Counted from the stretch's first letter, positions 1 to 6,750 are shown. The stretch: 11,817 nt of DNA from Actinomycetes bacterium (GCA_023451265.1 JAEYAG010000032.1:1-11817); one strand, 5' to 3'. The notes: generated by a model from the sequence alone, not told the origin. Made by a program: numbers and translations.

Positions 1-662
1 GACGCGCACAGGGCGGCGTCGGTCACCTCCCACACGCCGATCGCGCGCGTCGGATCGTACGGATGTTCCAGCGCGATGCGCTCGGCCCCGCCGGCGACGG
101 CGATGTCGCCGCTCGCGTCGACGGTCACCGCGCCGGCGGCCCGGCCGCGCACCTCGGCGAGTACGAGGTCGACGAGACGTCCCTTGCCGAGCGCGCCGAC
201 GTCGATGGTGGCCGGTGCGGCGAGGCTCAGGATGCCGTCGTCCCAGCGCAGCAAGTCGCGCCACGCGGCCGGGGCGGGCTGCGCGCCGCGGTCGATGAAG
301 CCGTATCCGGCGTCGTACCCTCGGCGCGCGAGAGCGTCGCCGATCAGCGGGTTGACGGCACCGTCGGTGGCGGCGGATGCCGCGGCGAACAGGTCGAGCA
401 TGTCCACGGCATCCGGCAGGGCGGCGCCGGTCGTCCCGCCGCCGGCGAGCCGGGTGACCCGGGAGTCGGGGCGGAAGCGGGACCAGTCGCGATCGAAGGC
501 GTCGATGAGGGCGGCGACCGCACCACGGGCGGCGGCATCCAGCGGCGCGGCGGTGTCGATGCGCCACACCGTGCCGATCGCGGGGAACTCCCAGCGCTGC
601 GGCGGCCGGTGCGCTGCCGGGCCCGCCGCGGGGATCGCCGCCGGTGGACCCGCGGCGGGCAT
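1..662 (-). CDS. apbE: FAD:protein FMN transferase ApbE, C-terminus cut by window edge
   Basis: ApbE enzymes move FMN from FAD onto a Ser/Thr of a target protein through a phosphoester bond, using Mg2+. Reading the minus strand from the ATG at 662 gives 220 residues before the edge. Visible family features are an N-terminal core (QRWEFPAIGTVWRI, about 22-35), TDGAVNPLIG (99-108), the conserved GALGKGRLVD (156-165) with the FAD-contacting Lys160, and VDASGDIAV (181-189), equivalent to the usual GGD(I/V) segment. The C-terminal metal-site region is outside the window. The start is chosen because its A is also the last base of the upstream TGA (TGATG), the classic coupling arrangement; no good Shine-Dalgarno is seen. 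The upstream gene encodes the probable acceptor lipoprotein. Oddly, the first 20 residues are Ala/Pro-rich and do not look like a signal peptide or lipobox. The family call is firm; where the enzyme acts is unknown. Confidence 0.88.
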   Translation of the reverse strand, partial: MPAAGPPAAIPAAGPAAHRPPQRWEFPAIGTVWRIDTAAPLDAAARGAVAALIDAFDRDWSRFRPDSRVTRLAGGGTTGAALPDAVDMLDLFAAASAATDGAVNPLIGDALARRGYDAGYGFIDRGAQPAPAAWRDLLRWDDGILSLAAPATIDVGALGKGRLVDLVLAEVRGRAAGAVTVDASGDIAVAGGAERIALEHPYDPTRAIGVWEVTDAALCA

Positions 663-1183
663 CACGCGGCCGCTTCGGCCTTGATGGCGTCGATGGCCTC
701 GTTGAAGCCGCCGCTGGTCAGCGACGAGCCGGCGACGCGCGAGACCGAGATGTCGTCGATGTTCTTGCCGACGACCTCGGCGGAGATGCCGCCGATGAAC
801 TTGCCCTGATACTGCTCGGACTCCCGCTTGGTGGGGTTTCCGGTGACCTCGACCGCCGTGATGATGTCGTCTTCGAGGGTGACGGTGACGGTGATCGTCT
901 CGACCGACTCGGGGGTCGCGTAGGAGCCGTCGGCGGTGTAGGTGCCGTCGGCGTAGGCGCCGTCGGAGGCCCCGTCCGCAGAGCCGGTGCTCTGCTCCCC
1001 CGCCGACGCGGTCGCGGCGGGCGTGGCCGCCGCGTCGGTCTGGGTCGATGCGCTCTCCTCAGCGTCGGCGGCGGAGGCGCAGCCGGCGAGGGCGATGACG
1101 CCGAGGACGGATGCGGCGGCGACACCCGTGCGGGCCGAGGCGCGCGTGCGGCGCGTGGCGGGGACGGCGGTGGTGCGGATCAT
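662..1183 (-). CDS. FMN-binding domain lipoprotein (covalent flavin carrier)
   Basis: This encodes a 173-residue secreted lipoprotein with one FMN_bind domain. Residues 1-34 form a basic and then hydrophobic signal ending in the lipobox LAGC, with Cys35 as the lipidation site. A Ala/Ser/Thr/Asp-rich linker (36-75) leads to repeats of DGxY (GAYADGTYTADGSY, 75-88). The FMN_bind domain follows: VETITVTVTLEDDIITAVEV, then a C-terminal AGSSLTSGGFNEAI (151-164). That segment aligns with the SGAT-x-T/S flavinylation motif of RnfG/NqrC-type proteins, making Ser154 the likely FMN acceptor in place of the commoner Thr. The start at 1183 is set by a perfect AAGGAGG six bases upstream; an open frame continues to 1408 but overlaps the P-ATPase gene and lacks these signals. 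The gene overlaps apbE by one base, its probable modifying enzyme. It is probably an electron shuttle outside the membrane; the redox partner is not in the window. Confidence 0.85.
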   Translation of the reverse strand: MIRTTAVPATRRTRASARTGVAAASVLGVIALAGCASAADAEESASTQTDAAATPAATASAGEQSTGSADGASDGAYADGTYTADGSYATPESVETITVTVTLEDDIITAVEVTGNPTKRESEQYQGKFIGGISAEVVGKNIDDISVSRVAGSSLTSGGFNEAIDAIKAEAAA

Positions 1184-1289
1184 GATGGTCCTCCTTCTGT
1201 CGTGCCCTGCGGTGAGGGTCGGCCCGGCACGCAGCGGCCGGTCGCGTTCCACGCTAACTCGCGCGGCGGAGGAGCAGGCTCGGTAAAAC
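1184..1289 (-). promoter_or_regulatory. Intergenic leader/promoter region upstream of the FMN-binding lipoprotein gene
   Basis: These 106 bases separate the ctpF stop from the lipoprotein start. On the minus strand a TAGCGT (plus 1251-1256) fits the actinobacterial TANNNT -10 pattern and would give a leader of about 60 nt ending in the strong Shine-Dalgarno. No convincing -35 is visible at the expected distance. The flavin module therefore may have its own promoter rather than depending only on read-through from ctpF. The call is tentative. Confidence 0.3.
1190..1196 (-). promoter_or_regulatory. Strong Shine-Dalgarno AAGGAGG of the FMN-binding lipoprotein gene
   Basis: The minus strand reads AAGGAGG followed by six bases and then ATG at 1183. 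It is the only near-perfect ribosome binding site in the window and decides the start of the lipoprotein gene over the longer open frame. Its strength suggests this protein is made in larger amounts than the ApbE enzyme translated after it. Confidence 0.8.
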
Positions 1290-4007
1290 CTATGCGTTCG
1301 CATTGAGTGCGGGCGCGGTGGCGCGGCCGCGCCGCAGCGCCTTGAGAGCCTCGACCGCGAGGAAGACCACGACCGACATCCCGATCGGCAGCAGCCATCC
1401 CACGGCATCCAGCGGCTCCGATGCGAACAGGTCGTTCATGAACGGCAGGTAGATGTATCCGGCCTGCAGCACGATCAGCACCAGCGCCGACCACCAGATC
1501 ACCGGGTTTCCCCGCAGGACATCGGCGGTGAGCGAGGTCCGCGCGAGGAACCGGCAGTTCAGCAGATACGCCAGCTGCCCGAGCGCGAGCATCGTGACGG
1601 CCTCCGTGCGGGCGACCTCGAGGTCGGCGCCCCGGGCGAGCGAGATGCCGAACACGGCGAGCGTCGCGCCACCGATGAGCAGCGACACCACGAGGACGAA
1701 CCCGAGTTCGCGTCCCGAGATGATCGACCCGCCCGGACCGCGCGGCGGACGGGTCATGATGCCGCGCTCGGCCGGCTCGTAGGCGAGGGCCAGCGACAGG
1801 GTCACGGCGGTGACCATGTTGACCCACAGCACCTGCACCGGGGTGAGCGGCAGCGTGAGCCCGAACAGCACCGCGACGAGGATCACGAGCGACTGCGCAC
1901 CGTTGGTCGGCAGGAGGAAGACGACGGACTTGCGCAGATTGTCGTAGATGCGCCGCCCCTCGGCGATGGCGCTGCGGATTGTGGCGAAGTTGTCGTCGGC
2001 CAGGACGATCTCGGCCGCCTCCTTGGTGGCCTCGGTGCCCTTGATGCCCATCGCCACCCCGACATCGGCGCGCGTCAGGGCGGGCGCGTCGTTGACGCCG
2101 TCCCCTGTCATCGCGACGACCTCGTGGTGCGCCTGCAGCGCCCGGACGATACGGATCTTGTGCTCCGGGCTCGTGCGAGCGTAGACGTCGACGTCCCGGA
2201 CGACCGCCTTCAGCTGCTCCTGGCTGAGCGCCTCGAGCTCGGCGCCGGTGAGGACGCGCACCTCGGCACCGCCCGCGGAGCCAGCCGCGGGGAGCAGTCC
2301 CATCTCGCGGCTGATGGCGACGGCCGTGCCGGCGTGGTCGCCGGTGATCATCTTCACGCGGATGCCGGCGGCATGGCAGTCCGCGATCGCCTCGATCGCC
2401 TCGGGGCGCGGCGGGTCGACGATGCCCCAGAGCCCGAGGAACTCCAGGTCCACCAGGTCGCTCTCGCCCAGCTCGTCGTCACGCGTGGGCTTGCGGGCGG
2501 CGGCGAGGATCCGCAGTCCCTGGCCGCTGAGCTCGTCGATCGCCGCTTCCCAGAACGATCGGTCCACCGGCTCGGAGCCGTCGCCGCCGCGCTGTGTCAG
2601 CGACCGGTCCAGCAGGCGGTCGGGCGCACCCTTCACGAGGATCGCGCGGGCGCCGTCGCCGGCCTCGTTGAGGGTCGCCATGAACTTGTTCGCGGAGTCG
2701 AACGGCACGACTGCGAGGCGCTTCGTCCCGGCATCCGTCACCCCGCCCTTCATCGCCGCGACCTTGAGCGCTCCCTCGGTGGGCTCGCCGACCAGGCGCC
2801 AGCCGCCCTCGCCGTCGGGTGAGAGCTCGGCGTCGTTGCAGAGGTCCGCGACGGCGAGGATCGCCGCGAGGTCGCGACCTCCGGCCGGGGTGATGCCGCC
2901 GTCGGGCTGGTAGCCGAGCCCGGAGACCTCGTAGCGGCCGACGGGGGTCACGATGCGGCGCACCGTCATCTCGTTCTTCGTGAGCGTCCCGGTCTTGTCC
3001 GAGCACACCGTCGTGACCGACCCGAGCGCCTCGACGGCGGGGAGCTTGCGGGTGATGGCGTTGCGCCGCGCCATCTGCTGCACGCCGATCGCGAGCGTGA
3101 TCGTGACGAGCGCCGGAAGTCCCTCGGGGATCGCCGCGACGGCGAAGCCGATCGTCGCCGAGATCAGTTCGGGCATCGGCATCTGGTGCAGGTACCGGCC
3201 GATCAGCATCATGACCAGCGCCATGCCGAGGATGACGAGGGTCAGCACCTTGCCGAAGCCGTCGAGCTGCTTCGTCAGCGGCGTGTCGAGCGATCCCGCC
3301 TCGCCGACGAGCGCCTGGATCTTGCCGATCTCGGTGCCCGCTCCCGTGCCGGTGACGACACCGATGCCCTGACCGGCCGAGACGATCGTCCCCGAGAAGG
3401 CCATCGAGGCACGGTCGCCGACACCGGCGTCGGCGGCGACGGATGCCGTCTGCTTGGACGACGGCACCGACTCGCCGGTGAGGGCGGCTTCGTCGATGCG
3501 CAGCTGCGTCGCCTCGACGAGCCGCACGTCGGCGGGCACCTTGTCGCCCGGCATGAGCCGCACGACGTCGCCCGGCACGAGATCCGCGGCGGCGATCGTC
3601 GTCCACGTGCCGTCGCGGCGAACGGTGGCATCGGCCGAGAGCATGCCGCGGATGCCGGCCAGCGCCTTCTCGGCCCGCCCTTCCTGCACGTAGCCGATGA
3701 CCGCGTTGATGACCGCGACGGCCATGATGACCCAGAAGTCGAGCCAGTCCCCCATGACCGCTTTGATGGCTGCGGCGGCCAGCAAGATGTAGATGAGGGT
3801 GTCGTTGAAATGCGACAGGAAGCGCAGCCAGCCGGGCGTGCGCTTCGCCTCCGGCAGGAGGTTCGGCCCGGCGACCTCGCGGCGCGCCGCGGCCTCGTCG
3901 GCCGTCAGTCCGTCCGCACCGACCCGCAGCGCCTCACGCACCTCGGCGGCGTCGAGCGCGTAGGGCCGCGCGACGGTGAGCTGGGCGTCGGTGAGGATGT
4001 CGGCCAT
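1290..4007 (-). CDS. ctpF: CtpF-like cation-translocating P-type ATPase (P2 class)
   Basis: This 905-residue integral membrane pump couples ATP hydrolysis to cation transport across the plasma membrane. In order: N-terminal cation-ATPase domain (about 12-80); M1-M2 (68-105); actuator domain with TGES (177-180); M3-M4 (252-310) with IPEGLP (293-298); the phosphorylation motif DKTGTLT with Asp337; nucleotide-binding domain with KGAPD (459-463); MITGDHAGT (553-561); TGDGVNDAPAL (634-644); M5-M6 (about 693-744) and M7-M10 (about 765-890). Length and the M6 segment NMVTAVTLSLALAYEP resemble mycobacterial CtpF, a P2A pump linked to calcium. Compared with SERCA, M4 Glu (Glu295), M5 Asn (Asn702), M6 Asn (Asn730) and Thr (Thr733) are kept, but M5 Glu is Gln705 and M6 Asp is Ala734, so the ion is uncertain. 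The gene starts 47 nt after prs, with a TAGATT six bases before the ATG and no Shine-Dalgarno, suggesting a leaderless mRNA. Class certain; substrate inferred. Confidence 0.92.
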   Translation of the reverse strand: MADILTDAQLTVARPYALDAAEVREALRVGADGLTADEAAARREVAGPNLLPEAKRTPGWLRFLSHFNDTLIYILLAAAAIKAVMGDWLDFWVIMAVAVINAVIGYVQEGRAEKALAGIRGMLSADATVRRDGTWTTIAAADLVPGDVVRLMPGDKVPADVRLVEATQLRIDEAALTGESVPSSKQTASVAADAGVGDRASMAFSGTIVSAGQGIGVVTGTGAGTEIGKIQALVGEAGSLDTPLTKQLDGFGKVLTLVILGMALVMMLIGRYLHQMPMPELISATIGFAVAAIPEGLPALVTITLAIGVQQMARRNAITRKLPAVEALGSVTTVCSDKTGTLTKNEMTVRRIVTPVGRYEVSGLGYQPDGGITPAGGRDLAAILAVADLCNDAELSPDGEGGWRLVGEPTEGALKVAAMKGGVTDAGTKRLAVVPFDSANKFMATLNEAGDGARAILVKGAPDRLLDRSLTQRGGDGSEPVDRSFWEAAIDELSGQGLRILAAARKPTRDDELGESDLVDLEFLGLWGIVDPPRPEAIEAIADCHAAGIRVKMITGDHAGTAVAISREMGLLPAAGSAGGAEVRVLTGAELEALSQEQLKAVVRDVDVYARTSPEHKIRIVRALQAHHEVVAMTGDGVNDAPALTRADVGVAMGIKGTEATKEAAEIVLADDNFATIRSAIAEGRRIYDNLRKSVVFLLPTNGAQSLVILVAVLFGLTLPLTPVQVLWVNMVTAVTLSLALAYEPAERGIMTRPPRGPGGSIISGRELGFVLVVSLLIGGATLAVFGISLARGADLEVARTEAVTMLALGQLAYLLNCRFLARTSLTADVLRGNPVIWWSALVLIVLQAGYIYLPFMNDLFASEPLDAVGWLLPIGMSVVVFLAVEALKALRRGRATAPALNANA

Positions 4008-4013
4008 AGCGCG

Positions 4014-4019
4014 AATCTA
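4014..4019 (-). promoter_or_regulatory. Candidate -10 box (TAGATT) for a leaderless ctpF transcript
   Basis: The minus strand reads TAGATT, then CGCGCT, then the ctpF ATG at 4007. A TANNNT box ending six bases before the start codon is the standard layout of leaderless actinobacterial genes, and no ribosome binding site is present. No TTGACA-like -35 is visible. Confidence 0.45.
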
Positions 4020-4034
4020 CGGCATCCGATGCCG
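4020..4034. repeat. Perfect inverted repeat CGGCATC-C-GATGCCG in the prs/ctpF gap
   Basis: The seven-base arms are exactly complementary around one central base. The element begins immediately upstream of the putative ctpF -10 box, in the -10/-35 spacer, where a repressor operator would sit. It lies 21 bases past the prs stop codon, so it could instead be a small transcript-ending hairpin (six-base stem, three-base loop) without a proper U-tract. Both arms carry GGCATC, part of the heptamer that is over-represented throughout the window. Confidence 0.5.
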
Positions 4035-4054
4035 GTGGCCTGCCGGCGCAGCGG

Positions 4055-5089
4055 TCAGGCGTCGCCGCCGAACATGCTCGTGACCGACCCGTCCTCGAAG
4101 ACCTCTTTGATCGCCCGCGCGAGCAGCGGCGCGATCGGCAGCACGGTGAGCGAGTCGAACCGCTTCTCCGGCGGCAGGGGGACGGTGTCGGTGACGACGA
4201 CCTCGTCGATCGAGTCGTCCTGCAGGCGCTGGGTGGCGGGGTCGCTGAAGATCGCGTGGGTGGCCGCGACGATGACGCGCTCGGCGCCGTTGGCCTTGAG
4301 CGCCTGCGCGGCCTTCACGATCGTGCCGCCGGTGTCGATCATGTCGTCGACGAGGAGGCACACGCGCCCGGCGACGTGTCCGACGATCTCGTTGACCGTC
4401 ACCTGGTTCGCGACGTTCGGGTCGCGGCGCTTGTGGATGATGGCAAGCGGAGCGCCGAGCGAGTCCGACCACTGGTCGGCGACGCGCACGCGGCCGGTGT
4501 CGGGCGAGACGACCGTGAGCTTGTCGCGGTCCTCGGGCGACAGGCTGTCCTTGAAGTACTGCAGCAGCACGGGCTTGGCGAAGAGGTGGTCGACGGGACC
4601 GTCGAAGAAACCCTGGATCTGCGCGGCATGCAGGTCGACGCTCATGACGCGGTCGGCGCCGGCGGTCTTCAGCAGGTCGGCGACGAGGCGCGCGCTGATC
4701 GGCTCGCGGCCGCGGCCCTTCTTGTCCTGCCGGGAGTAGGGGTAGTAGGGGGCCACGACGGTGATCCGCTTCGCGGACGCGCGCTTGGCGGCATCCAGCA
4801 TGATGAGCAGCTCCATGAGCCACTCGTTCACCGGCGGGCCGAACGACTGGATGATGAACGCATCGCAGCCGCGGATCGAGACCTCGAAGCGGGTCAGGAT
4901 CTCGCCGGAGGCGAAGGTGCGGTGCTCGGTGGGCACGAGCTCCGTGCCGAGGGCCAGCGCGACCTCTTCGGCCAGGGCCGGGTGAGAGCTGCCGCTCGCG
5001 ACGACCAGGCGCTTCTTGGTTTTGGCGACCAGCCCCGGCGCGATGCCGCGCTCGACGTCGAGATCAACCGTGTTCTTCTTGCGCCCCAT
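4055..5089 (-). CDS. prs: Ribose-phosphate pyrophosphokinase (PRPP synthase)
   Basis: This cytosolic enzyme transfers pyrophosphate from ATP to ribose 5-phosphate, giving PRPP for purine, pyrimidine, histidine, tryptophan and NAD synthesis. The 344-residue product shows TEHRTFASGEI (54-64), APYYPYSRQDKKGRGREPIS (113-132), DLHAAQIQGFF (152-162) with the metal/ATP histidine His154, the flexible-loop IIHKRRDPN (217-225) with Lys220 and Arg222, and the PRPP-binding loop VDDMIDTGGT (247-256). The first 25 residues, with basic GRKKN and TKKR stretches, extend beyond the roughly 315-residue E. coli form, as in relatives. The ATG at 5089 is preferred over the longer open frame to 5194 because MGRKKNTVDL is a typical family start. 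That start lies inside glmU, giving a 26-nt overlap, so translational coupling is likely; only a weak GAAAG precedes it. Confidence in function is very high. Confidence 0.97.
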   Translation of the reverse strand: MGRKKNTVDLDVERGIAPGLVAKTKKRLVVASGSSHPALAEEVALALGTELVPTEHRTFASGEILTRFEVSIRGCDAFIIQSFGPPVNEWLMELLIMLDAAKRASAKRITVVAPYYPYSRQDKKGRGREPISARLVADLLKTAGADRVMSVDLHAAQIQGFFDGPVDHLFAKPVLLQYFKDSLSPEDRDKLTVVSPDTGRVRVADQWSDSLGAPLAIIHKRRDPNVANQVTVNEIVGHVAGRVCLLVDDMIDTGGTIVKAAQALKANGAERVIVAATHAIFSDPATQRLQDDSIDEVVVTDTVPLPPEKRFDSLTVLPIAPLLARAIKEVFEDGSVTSMFGGDA

Positions 5090-6536
5090 CGTCCGCTTTC
5101 TGTGCGGACCGGGCTCGGGCGGCGGCTGTGGCCGCGGCCGTCCCCGGTCGGTGATTCTCGACCCACCCCTCGACGTTGCGCTGAGGGGCGACACTCAATG
5201 CCAGCGCGCCGGCCGGGACGTCCTTGCGGATCACCGCGCCGGCGCCGGTCTTGGCGCCATCTCCGATCCTAACGGGCGCGACGAACACGTTGTGCGAGCC
5301 GGAGTGCACCTCGTCCCCGATCTCGGTGCGGTGCTTGGCGATGTCGTCGTAGTTGGCGGTGATGGCGCCTGCGCCGAGGTTGACCCCGCGGCCGATCGTG
5401 GTGTCGCCGATGTAGGACAGGTGGGGCACCTTGCTGCCCTCGCCGATCGTGGAGTTCTTCGTCTCGACGAACGTGCCGATCTTGCCGCCGGCGGCGAGCT
5501 TCGTGCCCGGGCGCAGGTACGCGAACGGGCCGACTGTCGCGCCGGCGCCGATGAGCGCGAGGGTCGCGTCCGTGCGGCGGACGACGGCGTTCTCGCCGAT
5601 CTCGCAGTCCTCCAGGGTCGTGTCGGGGCCGATCGTCGCACCGGCGGCGACGGCGGTGGCGCGCAGGATATGCGTGTTCGGCAGCACCGTGACATCGGGG
5701 GCGAGGGTCGCGGTGACGTCGATCCAGGTCGTCGCCGGGTCCTGGATCGTCGCGCCCGCGAGCTGCCACCTGCGCACGGTGCGGGCGTTCAGCAGCCGCC
5801 CCGCCTCGGCGAGCTGCGCGCGATCGTTGACGCCGAGCGTGAGGGTGACGTCGGCGACGACGGATGCCGTGACCACCAGCCCGTCGCGACGCGCCAGACC
5901 GACCACGTCGGTGAGGTACTTCTCCCCCTGTGCATTGGCGGTGCCCACCTCGGCCAGGTGCTGCCGGAGGGACGCCGCCCGGAAGACGTAGACGCCCGCG
6001 TTGATCTCGGAGACGGCGGCCTCGGCATCCGTCGCGTCCTTCTGCTCCACGATGCGCTCGACGGTGCCGTCGGCGCCGCGGATGACCCGACCGTAGCCGG
6101 TCGCGTCGGGGAGCACGGCCGACAGCAGCGTCACGGCGGCGCGGGAGGCGCGGTGATCGCGCACCAGGGCGGCGAGCGTGTCGGCATCCAGCAGCGGCAC
6201 GTCGCCGGAGAGGACGAGGACGTCGCCGGTGAACTCGGGCACGGCGGCGAGGGCGACCTCGACGGCGCGGCCGGTGCCGGGGATCTCGTCCTGGTCGACG
6301 ACGACCACCTCGTCCGAGACGCCCGTGGCCGCCTCGGCGACCTGGTCGCGCTCGTGGCGCACGACGACGAGGACGTGCCCCGGCGCGAGGTCGCGCGCGG
6401 TGTCGAGCACGTGCCCGACGAGCGGCCGGCCGCCGATGCGGTGCAGCACCTTCGGCAGGGCCGAGCGCATGCGGGTCCCCTGACCCGCCGCGAGGATGAC
6501 GACGGCGAGAGAGGCGTCCAGCGTGTTCTCTGTCAT
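5064..6536 (-). CDS. glmU: Bifunctional GlmU: GlcN-1-P acetyltransferase / GlcNAc-1-P uridyltransferase
   Basis: GlmU catalyses the last two steps to UDP-N-acetylglucosamine, the precursor of peptidoglycan, in the cytosol. The 490-residue protein has an N-terminal uridyltransferase domain (about 10-240) with LAAGQGTRMRSALPKVL (15-31), SGDVPLL (110-116, metal-binding Asp112), GYGRV (147-151), EINAGVYVF (177-185) and GVNDRAQL (235-242). The C-terminal left-handed beta-helix acetyltransferase (about 260-460) has many hexapeptide repeats, LRPGTKL (341-347), GSKVPHLSYIGD (367-378) with the catalytic histidine His372, and GAGAITANYDD (388-398). A hydrophilic Ala-rich tail (465-490) is encoded partly in the overlap with prs. 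The ATG at 6536 is the only sensible start: no ATG or GTG lies between it and the nucleotide-binding motif. It sits one base after the tRNA-Gln gene, so any Shine-Dalgarno would fall inside the tRNA acceptor stem. Confidence 0.97.
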   Translation of the reverse strand: MTENTLDASLAVVILAAGQGTRMRSALPKVLHRIGGRPLVGHVLDTARDLAPGHVLVVVRHERDQVAEAATGVSDEVVVVDQDEIPGTGRAVEVALAAVPEFTGDVLVLSGDVPLLDADTLAALVRDHRASRAAVTLLSAVLPDATGYGRVIRGADGTVERIVEQKDATDAEAAVSEINAGVYVFRAASLRQHLAEVGTANAQGEKYLTDVVGLARRDGLVVTASVVADVTLTLGVNDRAQLAEAGRLLNARTVRRWQLAGATIQDPATTWIDVTATLAPDVTVLPNTHILRATAVAAGATIGPDTTLEDCEIGENAVVRRTDATLALIGAGATVGPFAYLRPGTKLAAGGKIGTFVETKNSTIGEGSKVPHLSYIGDTTIGRGVNLGAGAITANYDDIAKHRTEIGDEVHSGSHNVFVAPVRIGDGAKTGAGAVIRKDVPAGALALSVAPQRNVEGWVENHRPGTAAATAAARARSAQKADDGAQEEHG

Positions 6537-6537
6537 G

Positions 6538-6609
6538 CTCCGCCGCCAGGATTCGAACCTGGGCCTCACAGCTCCAAAGGCTGTCGTGCTGCCGTTACAC
6601 CACGGCGGA
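6538..6609 (-). tRNA. tRNA-Gln (anticodon UUG)
   Basis: The minus strand folds as a complete 72-nt cloverleaf: acceptor stem TCCGCCG/CGGCGGA, D arm GTG...CAC, anticodon stem ACAGC/GCTGT with loop CTTTGGA (anticodon TTG, plus-strand 6575-6577), five-base variable loop GAGGC, T stem CCAGG/CCTGG with loop TTCGAAT, and discriminator G. It decodes the glutamine codon CAA, rare in such a GC-rich genome. The 3' CCA is not encoded (the next bases are CATG), so it must be added by tRNA nucleotidyltransferase. Its 3' end is one base from the glmU start codon, so tRNA and mRNA are probably on one transcript separated by tRNA 3' processing. Confidence 0.96.
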
Positions 6610-6684
6610 CCGCACGCCCGCGAGACGGCGAGCATGCCCGGACCAGTCTGCCACGGTGCGGGAGTGCAGGATGGCGAGGAGAAA

Positions 6685-6750
6685 GTCGGATTCCGAGGAC
6701 GCGATGGCGGCTTCCGCTCCTCGGGATCCGCCATCTCCTCGGCATCCGCC
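6685..6750. repeat. Three-copy 15-bp repeat (TCCTCGGNATCCGCC) upstream of marR
   Basis: Two direct copies lie at 6718-6732 (TCCTCGGGATCCGCC) and 6736-6750 (TCCTCGGCATCCGCC), differing at one base and spaced 18 bp start to start. An inverted copy lies at 6685-6699 (minus strand TCCTCGGAATCCGAC), matching the first copy at 13 of 15 positions. A further perfect inverted repeat, GATGGCGG (6703-6710) with CCGCCATC (6728-6735), overlaps the first direct copy. The direct pair ends 25 bp before the GATAAT box, a position suited to a regulator binding site; MarR proteins commonly bind their own promoters. Function is inferred. Confidence 0.6.

Noticed and set aside
1276..1302. Possible terminator at the end of ctpF (ATGC-GAAC-GCAT followed by AGGTTTT on the minus strand)
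   Set aside because: The stem is only four or five pairs and lies within the last codons of the gene; too weak to call.
1184..1408. Longer N-terminus for the FMN-binding lipoprotein (open frame to 1408)
   Set aside because: It would overlap ctpF by over 100 bases and bury the signal peptide and lipobox; the ATG at 1183 has a near-perfect Shine-Dalgarno.
5090..5194. Longer prs start at 5194
   Set aside because: The added 35 residues are Arg/Pro-rich and come from reading glmU in another frame; MGRKKNTVDL matches the usual family start.
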